A DNA stretch of 64,000 nucleotides, from contig NZ_CP053708.1 of NCBI RefSeq assembly GCF_013201075.1, positions 1,057,501 to 1,121,500 of the forward strand, read 5' to 3'. Origin of the DNA: Lichenicola cladoniae. GTDB taxonomy: Bacteria; Pseudomonadota; Alphaproteobacteria; Acetobacterales; Acetobacteraceae. Under the pieces are notes generated by a model. It was not told where the DNA came from. It made no database searches and saw only the letters and a program-made list of their open reading frames with translations. Position numbers and translations under genes: made by a program. Below, piece by piece: positions 17,506-25,859 of the stretch (the first letter of the stretch is position 1; each line of letters starts with the position of its first letter).

Positions 17506-18873
17506 ATGCCAGACATGCCCCATGCGCTTGCCCGCCCCCTCGTCGTCCGCCAGGCGGCAACCCCCCTCGGCGGCAAGATTCGCGTGCCGGGCGACAAGTC
17601 GATCAGCCACCGGGCGTTGATGTTCGCTGGCCTGGCCCAAGGCGACACTCGCATTACCGGCCTGCTGGAGGGCGAGGACGTCCTGCGCACGGCAAGCGCG
17701 ATGCGGGCGCTCGGTGCGGTCGTGACACGCCAGGCCGACGAGAGCTGGCGTGTCTCCGGCCGCGGGATCGGCCAGCTTGCCGAGCCGGAGGACGTGCTCG
17801 ACATGGGCAATTCCGGAACCGCCGCGCGCCTCCTCGCCGGGATCCTGGCCAGTCATCCGATCGTCTCGGTGATGACCGGTGACGCCAGCCTGAGGGGCCG
17901 GCCGATGCGCCGGGTGATCGATCCGCTGAGCCTGACCGGCGCGTCGTTCACCGCCCGCGCCGGCGGCCGGCTGCCGCTCTGCATCGCCGGGTTGGGCGAG
18001 CCGAAACCGCTGTCGTACCGGCTGCCGGTGGCCTCGGCGCAGGTGAAGTCGGCGATCCTGCTGGCCGGCCTCAACACCAGCGGCGAGACGGTCGTCGAGG
18101 AACCGGCACCGACCCGCGACCATAGCGAGAACATGCTCCGCCATTTCGGGGCGGAGGTTTCCGTCGAGCCGACGCAGGCGGGTCATGGCCGGGGGCGGGT
18201 GATCCGCCTGACCGGCCGTCCGACCCTGGTCGGACGCGACGTCTCGGTGCCGTCCGACCCGTCCTCGGCGGCATTCCCGTTGGTCGCGGCGCTGCTGGTG
18301 CCCGGCTCGTGCATCACCCTCGAGGCGGTCGGGCTCAATCCCCTGCGCACCGGACTGATCGCCACGCTGATCGAGATGGGCGCCGACATCCAGGTCATGA
18401 ACCAACGGGTCGAGGGCGGCGAGCCGGTCGGGGACCTGGTGGTGACGGCGAGTGCGCTGACCGGCGTGGACGTGCCGGCCGACCGCGCGCCGAGCATGAT
18501 CGACGAATATCCCGTGCTGGCGGTGGCGGCTGCGTTCGCCTCCGGCACGACCCGGATGCGCGGGCTCGAGGAGCTTAGGGTCAAGGAAAGCGACCGGCTC
18601 GCCTCGACCGTGGCGCTGCTCACCGTGAACGGGGTGCAGGTGACGGTGGACGGCGACGACATGATCGTCACCGGCGGCCGCTCCGTTCCGGGCGGTGGCC
18701 GGGTGGCGACGCAGATGGACCACCGGCTGGCGATGAGTGCGGTCGTGCTCGGCCTGGGTGCGGAGAAGCCGGTGACGATCGACGATACCAGCTTCATCGA
18801 GACCAGCTTCCCCGGCTTCACCACCCTGATGAACCGGATCGGCGCCTGCCTCCCTGTGGATGTCCCGGCTTGA
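17506..18873 (+). CDS. aroA: 3-phosphoshikimate 1-carboxyvinyltransferase (EPSP synthase)
   Basis: A 455-residue EPSP synthase, joining phosphoenolpyruvate to shikimate-3-phosphate in the aromatic pathway. It has the phosphate-binding PGDKSISHRA block near residue 28, SAQVKSA, TRDHSE near 203, and the catalytic region with PSMIDEYPVLAVAAA and LRVKESDR. Three of the four class II signature motifs (GDKS, SAQ.K, R.H.E) are present, but the N-P-T-R motif reads NPLR and the active-site loop reads GNSGT, keeping Gly where some class II enzymes have Ala. ATG 17506 opens the family N-terminus. It overlaps cmk by TTGA. Confidence 0.94.
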   Translation: MPDMPHALARPLVVRQAATPLGGKIRVPGDKSISHRALMFAGLAQGDTRITGLLEGEDVLRTASAMRALGAVVTRQADESWRVSGRGIGQLAEPEDVLDMGNSGTAARLLAGILASHPIVSVMTGDASLRGRPMRRVIDPLSLTGASFTARAGGRLPLCIAGLGEPKPLSYRLPVASAQVKSAILLAGLNTSGETVVEEPAPTRDHSENMLRHFGAEVSVEPTQAGHGRGRVIRLTGRPTLVGRDVSVPSDPSSAAFPLVAALLVPGSCITLEAVGLNPLRTGLIATLIEMGADIQVMNQRVEGGEPVGDLVVTASALTGVDVPADRAPSMIDEYPVLAVAAAFASGTTRMRGLEELRVKESDRLASTVALLTVNGVQVTVDGDDMIVTGGRSVPGGGRVATQMDHRLAMSAVVLGLGAEKPVTIDDTSFIETSFPGFTTLMNRIGACLPVDVPA

Positions 18874-19541
18874 CCGTGCGGCTGGTGGTGGCCGTCGATG
18901 GTCCGGCGGCTGCGGGCAAGGGCACGCTGGCGCGTGCCCTCGCCGAGGCGCTGGGGCTTCCCTACCTCGATACCGGGCTGCTCTACCGTGCCGTCGGGCG
19001 TCGGATGCTGGATGCCGGGCTCGCCGCATCGGAGGATGCCGGCCCGATCGCGCAGGCGCTGGTGCCGGCGGATCTCGAGCGGACCGACCTGCGCACGCCC
19101 GAGGTGGACCGCGCCGCCAGCCTGGTCGCCTCGCAGCCGGCGGTTCGCTCGGCACTGCTCGACTTCCAGCGCGGGTTCGGCGCCCGCCACGGCGCGGTGC
19201 TGGACGGGCGCGATATCGGCACGGTGATCTTTCCCGATGCGCCGGTGAAGCTGTTCATCACCGCATCCACCCGGGCCCGCGCCGAGCGCCGCTGGCGGCA
19301 GATCGGCGGCGACGTCGCCCTGTCGGAGAACGTGCGGATCGCCGCGATCGAGGCGGTGGAGGCGGAACTGCAGGCCCGCGACGAGGCGGATTCCGCCCGT
19401 GAGGTCGCCCCGTTGCGGCCGGCAACCGATGCCGTCGAGATCGATACCGATCAGCTCGATGCGCAGGCCGTGCTGCAGGAAGCGCTGCGGATCGTGCACG
19501 AGCGCACCGCCGAACACGCCCGGACCGCAGCGATTTCTTGA
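18870..19541 (+). CDS. cmk: Cytidylate kinase
   Basis: A 223-residue CMP/dCMP kinase. The P-loop GPAAAGKGTLA is at the N-terminus; YLDTGLLYRAV, LDGRDIGTVIFP and AERRWRQ are CMP-binding and lid elements. The assigned start is TTG 18870, fused to the aroA stop as TTGA; GTG 18876 is an alternative that still keeps the P-loop. The position between aroA and rpsA is conserved in proteobacteria. Confidence 0.93.
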   Translation: MTVRLVVAVDGPAAAGKGTLARALAEALGLPYLDTGLLYRAVGRRMLDAGLAASEDAGPIAQALVPADLERTDLRTPEVDRAASLVASQPAVRSALLDFQRGFGARHGAVLDGRDIGTVIFPDAPVKLFITASTRARAERRWRQIGGDVALSENVRIAAIEAVEAELQARDEADSAREVAPLRPATDAVEIDTDQLDAQAVLQEALRIVHERTAEHARTAAIS

Positions 19542-19747
19542 CTCGGAGCATGCGCGGGTGTTTGTGCGCGACGCAGGCGTAGCTCCATCGAAACGGGCTC
19601 GTCTCGTCATAGCCGGTCCGTAACGGCACAGACGCATCCCGCCTCTGGCCCCGGACACGACGTGCTGCCGCCGATCGAGGTTGCAGGGCGCAAGACCGTC
19701 AGCAGGGCCAGTCGCGCCCGGCTTCCGACGCAGGAAATTTCTGCCAC

Positions 19748-21472
19748 ATGGCATCAGCCACACTCGCCCGTCCGCCTGTCGATCATTTCGGCGGCGAAGA
19801 TTTCGCGTCCCTCCTCGACGAGACCCTCGGCCGTGACGTCGGCTTCGACGGTTCGGTCGTCACCGGCACGGTGATCCGCCTCACCGAGGAATTCGCGATC
19901 GTCGATGTCGGCCTCAAGAGCGAAGGCCGCGTCTCCCTGAAGGAATTCGGCGTTCCGGGCATGGACCACGAGGTCAAGCCGGGCGACGTCATCGAGCTGT
20001 ATGTCGAGCGTTACGAGGACCGTGACGGCTCCATCGTGCTGTCTCGCGAGAAGGCCCGCCGCGAAGAGGCGTGGACCAATCTCGAGAAGGCATTCGAGGG
20101 CAGCCAGCGCGTCAACGGCACCATCTACGGCCGCGTCAAGGGCGGCTTCACCGTCGACCTCGGCGGTGCCATGGCGTTCCTGCCCGGCTCCCAGGTCGAT
20201 ATCCGCCCGGTGCGCGATGTCGGTCCGCTGATGGGCAGCCCGCAGCCGTTCCAGATCCTCAAGATGGACCGCGCTCGCGGCAACATCGTCGTCTCGCGCC
20301 GTGCGGTTCTTGAAGAGACCCGTGCCGAGCAGCGCAGCGAGCTGATCCAGGGCCTGAAAGAGGGCATGATCCTCGACGGCGTGGTCAAGAACATCACCGA
20401 CTACGGTGCGTTCGTGGATCTCGGCGGCGTCGACGGGCTTCTGCATGTCACCGACATCGCCTGGAAGCGCATCAACCACCCGTCCGAGGCGCTGCAGATC
20501 GGCCAGGCCGTCCGCGTTCAGGTCATCCGCTTCAACTCGGAGACCCAGCGCATCAGCCTCGGCATGAAGCAGCTCGAGGCCGATCCCTGGGAAGGTGTCG
20601 CCGCGAAGTATCCGCCGGGTGCCCGCTACAGCGGCCGCGTCACCAACATCACCGATTACGGCGCCTTCGTGGAGCTGGAAGCCGGTGTCGAGGGTCTCGT
20701 GCACGTGTCCGAGATGTCCTGGACCAAGAAGAACGTCCATCCGGGCAAGATCGTCGCCACGTCGCAGGAAGTCGACGTCATGGTGCTCGATGTGGACAGC
20801 TCCAAGCGCCGTATTTCGCTCGGCCTCAAGCAGGTCCAGCGCAATCCGTGGGAAGTGTTCGCCGAGGAGCACAAGATCGGCACCACGGTCGAAGGCGAGA
20901 TCCGCAACATCACCGAGTTCGGCCTGTTCATCGGCCTGTCCGCGGACATCGACGGCATGGTCCACATGTCCGACCTGTCCTGGGACGAAGCCGGCGAAGC
21001 CGCGATGGCGAACTTCGAGAAGGGCCAGGTCATCCAGGCCAAGGTGCTCGATGTCGACGTCGAGAAGGAGCGCATCTCGCTCGGCATCAAGCAGCTGCAT
21101 GACGATCCCGCCGCGGACACCCTGTCCCGCGTCAATAAGGGCATGGTCGTGACCTGCGTTGTGACCGCCGTGCAGGCGAACGGCATCGAAGTGAAGGTCG
21201 ACGAGGTCCTGACCGGCTTCATCCGCCGCGCGGAGCTCGCCCGCGACAAGGGCGACCAGCGTCCGGAGCGCTTCGCGGTCGGCGAGAAGGTCGATGCCAA
21301 GGTGGTGTCGGTCGATCGCGCGTCCCGCAAGCTCTCGCTGACCATCAAGGGTCGCGAGGTCGAAGAGGACAAGCAGGCGATCAACGAGTACGGCTCGTCC
21401 GATAGCGGCGCGTCGCTCGGCGACATCCTGAGTGCCGCGATCCGTCGTCGCAGCGCCCAGACGCCGGAATAA
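19748..21472 (+). CDS. rpsA: 30S ribosomal protein S1
   Basis: A 574-residue S1 with six OB-fold S1 domains spaced about 85 residues apart. Repeats are marked by ITDYGAFVDLGGVDGLLHVTD, ITDYGAFVELEAGVEGLVHVSE and ITEFGLFIGLSADIDGMVHMSD, each followed by a RISLG.KQ end. It binds mRNA leader regions and brings them to the 30S subunit. Codon use is strongly biased, with many CTC, GTC and AAG codons, as expected for high expression. A 206-bp leader separates it from cmk, long enough for its own promoter. A rho-independent terminator follows. Confidence 0.96.
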   Translation: MASATLARPPVDHFGGEDFASLLDETLGRDVGFDGSVVTGTVIRLTEEFAIVDVGLKSEGRVSLKEFGVPGMDHEVKPGDVIELYVERYEDRDGSIVLSREKARREEAWTNLEKAFEGSQRVNGTIYGRVKGGFTVDLGGAMAFLPGSQVDIRPVRDVGPLMGSPQPFQILKMDRARGNIVVSRRAVLEETRAEQRSELIQGLKEGMILDGVVKNITDYGAFVDLGGVDGLLHVTDIAWKRINHPSEALQIGQAVRVQVIRFNSETQRISLGMKQLEADPWEGVAAKYPPGARYSGRVTNITDYGAFVELEAGVEGLVHVSEMSWTKKNVHPGKIVATSQEVDVMVLDVDSSKRRISLGLKQVQRNPWEVFAEEHKIGTTVEGEIRNITEFGLFIGLSADIDGMVHMSDLSWDEAGEAAMANFEKGQVIQAKVLDVDVEKERISLGIKQLHDDPAADTLSRVNKGMVVTCVVTAVQANGIEVKVDEVLTGFIRRAELARDKGDQRPERFAVGEKVDAKVVSVDRASRKLSLTIKGREVEEDKQAINEYGSSDSGASLGDILSAAIRRRSAQTPE

Positions 21473-21515
21473 CCAGCTCGAACTGCTCCCGGCAACGGGA
21501 ACATGACGAACAGGG

Positions 21516-21547
21516 AGGGCGGCACCAGCAATGGTGTCGCCCTTCTT
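21516..21547 (+). terminator. Rho-independent terminator of rpsA
   Basis: AGGGCGGCACC (21516-21526) pairs with GGTGTCGCCCT (21533-21543) with one G-U pair and a 6-nt loop, followed by TTCTT. It lies about 43 bases after the rpsA stop. Confidence 0.75.
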
Positions 21548-21577
21548 GGTATTCGGCCGTCGGATCACCTAATTTGG

Positions 21578-21766
21578 ATGGATCGACCTGATGGGAGCGG
21601 AGCGGTGTCGCCAGTGACTATTTCGACAAACGATCCTGCCTGTTTCGGATCGGTTGCCGACAAGCGTGTGCTCGGCCTGCTGGCAGGTCGGTTACGCGTT
21701 CCAGCCGACTTGGACTCACCCCTGCCGGACGACGTGCTTGCCGATTTCGAAGGCCGGAACCGCTGA
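21578..21766 (+). pseudogene. Antitoxin-tail-like relic (Phd/YefM type C-terminus)
   Basis: A 62-residue open frame from ATG 21578. The second half, VLGLLAGRLRVPADLDSPLPDDVLADFEGR, resembles the C-terminal toxin-binding tail of Phd/YefM-type antitoxins (commonly 'G..kG...vp.DFD.PLP.d.l..FeG'). The N-terminal DNA-binding part of such antitoxins (a beta-alpha 'hEAk..l..ll' block) is missing, and no toxin gene follows. The base composition at 21560-21640 is less GC-rich than its neighbours. It may be the remnant of a deleted toxin-antitoxin module; a small functional peptide cannot be excluded. Confidence 0.38.
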
Positions 21767-21812
21767 GCATCGTCTGGTTCCCTCCTGACAGAACTGCCGG
21801 AAGCACCTGCTT

Positions 21813-22331
21813 ATGAGTTTGGCCGACAAGGTTAACCAGTTCGACGGCTGGCTGCTGGACCGGATCTTCCAGCCGGCGGTCGACCGGCTGCCGGAAAAGC
21901 CGTCCGGCTTCGATATCGGCATGAGCATGCAGCTCGGCGCGGTGGTGCTGGATGCGGCTTCGCTGGTCGCGATGGTGGCGACCGGGCGGATGGGCTTCGG
22001 CAACGCGACCTGGAACGTGCTGACCTGGCTGTTCGCGGCGTTCTTCTACGTCTCGATCTCGCGGATGCGGCCGCTGGTGAAGCCGGGTCACGCCAATCCC
22101 CTGCGGTTCATGCTGCAGGGTCTCCGCCCGCTCTCGATCCCGTTCGCGATCTACAGCCTGTGGATCATGATGCGCGCGCCGCCGATGCTCGAGATGGCCC
22201 TACGCTTCAATGCGCTGGCCAATTTCGTCTACGTAGTCGGGCTGTATTTCATCTCGTGCCAGCCGAAGCCGCCCGCCTTCCGTCGTACGGTCGTGGACTG
22301 GACGCCACGCGAGGCCCGCAGCAAGGCCTGA
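21813..22331 (+). CDS. Conserved membrane protein of unknown function
   Basis: A 172-residue protein that I do not recognise. It begins with an amphipathic soluble stretch (residues 1-35) and then has about four hydrophobic segments: MQLGAVVLDAASLVAMVA, WNVLTWLFAAFFYVSI, LSIPFAIYSLWIMM and ANFVYVVGLYFISC. The C-terminus is basic. It stands alone between the relic and a convergent APC permease, with no clear partner. ATG 21813 is the only early start. Confidence 0.7.
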   Translation: MSLADKVNQFDGWLLDRIFQPAVDRLPEKPSGFDIGMSMQLGAVVLDAASLVAMVATGRMGFGNATWNVLTWLFAAFFYVSISRMRPLVKPGHANPLRFMLQGLRPLSIPFAIYSLWIMMRAPPMLEMALRFNALANFVYVVGLYFISCQPKPPAFRRTVVDWTPREARSKA

Positions 22332-22346
22332 TCCCAGGCGGGCAGT

Positions 22347-23663
22347 TCAGTCGTCGACGATCCGGACGTGTTTCAGCCGCATGGCGATGATCGCGCCACC
22401 GATGGTCAGCCATAGCCCCCACCACAGGATCAGCCGCAGGTTCAGGTCGCGCAGCAGCAGCGCGATCGTGACACCCTGCGAGGCGACTGCCAGCACCGAG
22501 GCGAGCAGCAGCATGCCGATCGGCAATGCCAGGGGAGAAGCCCGGTAGGCAGCCGGATCGGCCCGCGCATTCAGCGGCGCGCAGGCGATCGACAGGATCG
22601 CGGATATGCTGGCTCCCAGTCCGCTGACCCGGATGATGCTGGCGACGTCCAGTCCTGCCATCAGCGGAACGGCTCCGATCGCCCCGAGCAGCAGAAGCGG
22701 CCATGCCGGCACGCCCTTCGCGGTGGTCTTCCCGAACGCATGCGGCAGCCAACCGTCCTGGGCCGCCATCAGGATGCTCCGGCTTCCCCACAGCATGTGC
22801 GCGTTCATGATCCCCAGCATGCTGACGATGCCGGCGCCGAGTTCGAACAGCACCAGCGGCAGTGGTCGCATCACCGACGCCGCCACCGCGGTCAGCGACC
22901 GCCCGCCCGCGCCGGGTGAGGGCACGCCCGCGGCAACCAGCGTCACACACACGTAGAGCAGGGCTGCGCACACCGTCGCGCCGAGGATGGCGACCGGGAT
23001 ATCGCGCCCGGGCCGGCGCATTTCCCCCGACAGTTCCGACACCAGCGTCGCGCCGCTGATCGGGAACGTCAGCAACGCCGCCGCCGACAGCAGGCCATGC
23101 CATCCATGCGGCAGCAGGTCCGCCAGCCGCGCCGGCTCGACATGCGGTGCGCCGGCCACGGCGAGCCACAGCAGCGACAGCACGACGGCGGCGGTGATGA
23201 CGATGCCTGCCCGCGCCGACACCCCGGTCCCGAGCAGGTTCAGCGCCAGCACCGATCCCAGTGCCGCAAGCCCGCCAAGCCTCGCCGATACGACCGGCAC
23301 CAGCATATGCAGCGTCGTCCCGAACGTGACCGCATACGCGGCCAGCCCGACATGGGTGCTCAGCACCATCCAGAAGGCGATGAAACCGGCCGGAGCGCCG
23401 ATGAACCGGCTAGGCCACCGATACAGGCTGCCCGACATCGGCCGGGCCGCGCCGAGCACTGCATAGGGAAGACTGACCAGCAGCACCACGATGCAGGCAA
23501 GCAGGTAGGCCGGCGCGGCACCGGCGCCGGCGAGCCCGATCGCGGTCCCGGTCAGGACGATCACGCCACCGCCGATGACCTGTTTCAGCGACAGGCAGAA
23601 CGCCATCGGCAGTGTCAGGCTCGGCTTGAGCCTATGCATGTCGGGAGTGGTCGCATCGGCCAT
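22347..23663 (-). CDS. APC-family amino acid permease
   Basis: A 438-residue transporter with about 12 hydrophobic helices. The first helices read SLKQVIGGGVIVLTGTAIG (the GxG-type unwound substrate site) and YLLACIVVLLVSLPYAVLGAARPMSGSLYRWPSRFIG, the consensus amphipathic motif of the amino acid-polyamine-organocation family. Substrate specificity is not readable. ATG 23663 is chosen because it opens a short cytoplasmic tail directly before helix 1. It is convergent with the membrane-protein gene and separated from it by 15 bp. Confidence 0.85.
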   Translation of the reverse strand: MADATTPDMHRLKPSLTLPMAFCLSLKQVIGGGVIVLTGTAIGLAGAGAAPAYLLACIVVLLVSLPYAVLGAARPMSGSLYRWPSRFIGAPAGFIAFWMVLSTHVGLAAYAVTFGTTLHMLVPVVSARLGGLAALGSVLALNLLGTGVSARAGIVITAAVVLSLLWLAVAGAPHVEPARLADLLPHGWHGLLSAAALLTFPISGATLVSELSGEMRRPGRDIPVAILGATVCAALLYVCVTLVAAGVPSPGAGGRSLTAVAASVMRPLPLVLFELGAGIVSMLGIMNAHMLWGSRSILMAAQDGWLPHAFGKTTAKGVPAWPLLLLGAIGAVPLMAGLDVASIIRVSGLGASISAILSIACAPLNARADPAAYRASPLALPIGMLLLASVLAVASQGVTIALLLRDLNLRLILWWGLWLTIGGAIIAMRLKHVRIVDD

Positions 23664-23871
23664 CGTCGCTGAAGCCCGCCTGTTGAGACAGCGTGGTCGC
23701 TGCCCGCAACAAACGTCGGGACAGCCGTCGGATGAGCGATCCGAGCCCATCAAGCTCGCGTCAGGAGCGGAAGCACCGGTCGCTATTCGAGGGCTTCACC
23801 GAAGAGCGGTAGAAACTGGCTGTAGATAGTCAGACCCGCCCCCAACGGTCATGGCACGGGTAGAGGCTGCC

Positions 23872-24033
23872 TCAGAAGTCGATGCAACGACCCTTGACCG
23901 TCCAGTCGCCGTAGCGCGTCGGCTCGAGCCCCTTCGGACCACCGATTTCCGGCTCTGCCGGCTTCTTCTCGGCTTCTGGCGCGATCGTGGAGGGGACGGA
24001 CGGGTCGGGCTGGGTCTCGGGTTCGTTGCTCAT
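23872..24033 (-). CDS. DUF1674 / succinate dehydrogenase assembly factor 4-like protein
   Basis: A short 53-residue gene. After a Pro/Glu-rich disordered N-terminus the C-terminal half reads EIGGPKGLEPTRYGDW and then KGRCIDF, the conserved DUF1674 (SdhAF4) block 'GGP.G.EPTRYGDWe.kGRc.DF'. The mitochondrial homologue stabilises flavinylated SdhA before it joins the complex. The ATG at 24033 is the start of the conserved family length. It follows ccmI by 47 bp on the same strand and may be the last gene of the ccm operon. Confidence 0.87.
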   Translation of the reverse strand: MSNEPETQPDPSVPSTIAPEAEKKPAEPEIGGPKGLEPTRYGDWTVKGRCIDF

Positions 24034-24080
24034 GGATTTTACATGGGCATTGCGGTCCGGCGCTGCGAGGCTCCTGCAGC

Positions 24081-24824
24081 CTAATGGTGCTCGGATTGGG
24101 CCAGCCGTTGTTCCGCAAGCTGCCGCCAGGGTGCATCTGCCGGTGCCGCATCGAGTGCGCGCCGGAACAGGGCAGCCGTTTCCGGCCCGACCGCGCCATC
24201 GGCCCGGCTTTGCGCCTCTGCCGCCTGCATCGCCACGGTCGGATCGAAACCATGCGCGATCGCCACCCGCCAGGCCGCCGCCGCCGCGCCCCAGTTGCCG
24301 CGGGACGCTTCCGCCTGGCCGAGCAGGATGTATCCCTGGCGCGCCTGCGGAGCAGCCGGGTTCATCTTCGCCAGTCCCTGCCGCAGCGTGTCGATCAGGC
24401 TGGCGTCTTCCTGCTCGCTTGTTTCCGCCTGTGCCATGCGCTGGCCGATCGGTTGCGCGGGCAGGTCCGGCCGTCCGCCGGACAGATAGAGCAGCAGTGC
24501 CACCGGCGGGATGATCGCCAGGACCAGCCAGCTCCGGTTCCGGCCCAATACGGGCAGCGGCGCGTCGGGCGTAGCGGCGGCACGGAGCAGGCGGCGCTCG
24601 ACCTCCAGCCTAGCTCCGTCATGCTCGGACGGCGCGATCAGGCCGCCGTCCCGGTCGCGCTCGAGCTCGCGAAGCTGCGCGCGGTGCAGCGCCAGTGCCG
24701 GCTCGCGCCGGGTTCGCGGGATCGATTTACCTCGCGCGGCCATGATCGCGGCGCGGCCCGCCGGCACCAGCACCAGCAGGCAGAGCAGCAGGATCTCGAT
24801 CCAAAGGGTCGCCTGACCGGTCAC
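24081..24824 (-). CDS. ccmI: Cytochrome c biogenesis protein CcmI
   Basis: A 247-residue apocytochrome c chaperone. It has an N-terminal membrane helix (LWIEILLLCLLVLVPAG), a cytoplasmic segment with LHRAQLRELERDRDGGLI, a second helix (WLVLAIIPPVALLLYL) and a periplasmic TPR-like tail that captures apocytochrome for CcmF/H. The start is GTG 24824, five bases past the ccmH stop. The tail (GYILLGQAEASRGNWGAAAAAWRVAI) shows TPR character. Confidence 0.86.
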   Translation of the reverse strand: MTGQATLWIEILLLCLLVLVPAGRAAIMAARGKSIPRTRREPALALHRAQLRELERDRDGGLIAPSEHDGARLEVERRLLRAAATPDAPLPVLGRNRSWLVLAIIPPVALLLYLSGGRPDLPAQPIGQRMAQAETSEQEDASLIDTLRQGLAKMNPAAPQARQGYILLGQAEASRGNWGAAAAAWRVAIAHGFDPTVAMQAAEAQSRADGAVGPETAALFRRALDAAPADAPWRQLAEQRLAQSEHH

Positions 24825-24828
24825 CGTG

Positions 24829-25290
24829 TCACCGCAACAGCTCGGCAATGCGGATGCGTTCGGCTGCTTCCAGCGGGGCCGGCGGCAGCGCCCGCCGTCG
24901 CATGCCGAGCCAGGCGGCGACCAGCCCGGCCACAAGTGCCAGCGGTGCCGAGGCCCAGAGCAGGAGCGTGACCCAGGTCAGCCGGGGCCGCAGCCGGATG
25001 AAATCGCCGTAGCGGACTACCATCCAGTCCATGATCTGGCGGTTGCTGTCGCCCGCCGCGACATGTACCCGGACCACGTGGCGCAGGTCGCGGGCGAGGT
25101 CGGCGCCGCTATCCTCGATGCTCTCGTTCTGACAGACCAGGCACCGAAGCTGCGAGCCGATCGCCTCGGCGCGCGCTTCCTGCCGTGGGTTCTTCAGCAT
25201 TTCGGCCGGGTCGCTCACCGCCAGGGCGGGCCCCACGAGGATCGTTGCCAGCAACACCGCCGGCAGCAGCGCGAGGAGGAGACGTCTCAC
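24829..25290 (-). CDS. ccmH: Cytochrome c-type biogenesis protein CcmH
   Basis: A 153-residue membrane-anchored thiol protein. It has a signal peptide, the catalytic LRCLVCQN motif (Cys50 and Cys53), an IMDWMVVRYGDFIRLRP block and a C-terminal membrane helix. CcmH reduces apocytochrome c with CcmG before heme attachment. The motif reads LVCQN where most have PVCQ. The GTG start at 25290 overlaps the ccmG stop as GTGA. Confidence 0.92.
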   Translation of the reverse strand: MRRLLLALLPAVLLATILVGPALAVSDPAEMLKNPRQEARAEAIGSQLRCLVCQNESIEDSGADLARDLRHVVRVHVAAGDSNRQIMDWMVVRYGDFIRLRPRLTWVTLLLWASAPLALVAGLVAAWLGMRRRALPPAPLEAAERIRIAELLR

Positions 25291-25859
25291 CGCCTGAGCT
25301 CCGCCGCCAGGGGCAGCACTTGCCGGTCGATGATCTCCTGGGTCAGCGGCCCGGCCGTGTGCCAGGCGATCGTGCCGCCCGGCCGGATCAGGAAGCTCTC
25401 GGGCACGCCCGAGACGCCCCAGTCGATCGCCGTAAGCCCGGGCCGGTCCGCTGCCAGTCTCGCGTAGGGCGACCCGGTTCGCGTCACGAACCCGGCGGCA
25501 TCGTCCGGCCGGTCCTTGTAGGCGATGCCCCATACCGGCAGCCGACCCTTCAGGCTGATCAGGAGCGGGGCCTCGATGACGCAGGGGATGCACCACGAGG
25601 CGAAGAAGTTGACCAGCAACGGAGCGGTCGCGGCGCCGAGGTCGGCGCTCGAGAACCCATGGCCCGGCGCCTGGTCGGGCAGGGCGAACGGCGGCACCTG
25701 CCGGTTCAGCGCCGGGGCATGGATGTCGTGCGGATCGAACGAGCCGCGGCCCATCCCGGCCAGCATCGCCCAGAACCCGACACCGACGGCAGCGGCTCCG
25801 GCCAGCGGCGCGATCGTCAGCACCCGCCGCCGCGACAGGAGCGATCCGGGCGGCATCAT
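25287..25859 (-). CDS. ccmG: Thioredoxin-like cytochrome c maturation protein CcmG (DsbE)
   Basis: A 190-residue membrane-tethered thioredoxin. A basic N-terminus and single hydrophobic helix precede the domain, whose active site WCIPC (Cys90, Cys93) lies in LLVNFFASWCIPC. The cis-Pro loop is GVPESFLI. It passes electrons to CcmH. The start is ATG 25859, overlapping the ccmF stop as ATGA. Confidence 0.92.
   Translation of the reverse strand: MMPPGSLLSRRRVLTIAPLAGAAAVGVGFWAMLAGMGRGSFDPHDIHAPALNRQVPPFALPDQAPGHGFSSADLGAATAPLLVNFFASWCIPCVIEAPLLISLKGRLPVWGIAYKDRPDDAAGFVTRTGSPYARLAADRPGLTAIDWGVSGVPESFLIRPGGTIAWHTAGPLTQEIIDRQVLPLAAELRR

Noticed and set aside
19754-21568. A minus-strand open frame of about 600 codons across rpsA
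   Set aside because: S1 repeats on the plus strand are certain, and the antisense product has no recognisable domain.
23780-23840. Purine-riboswitch-like GTTTCTACC on the minus strand before the APC permease
   Set aside because: Only the J2/3-like core matches; the paired loops and terminal stem of a purine aptamer are not found.
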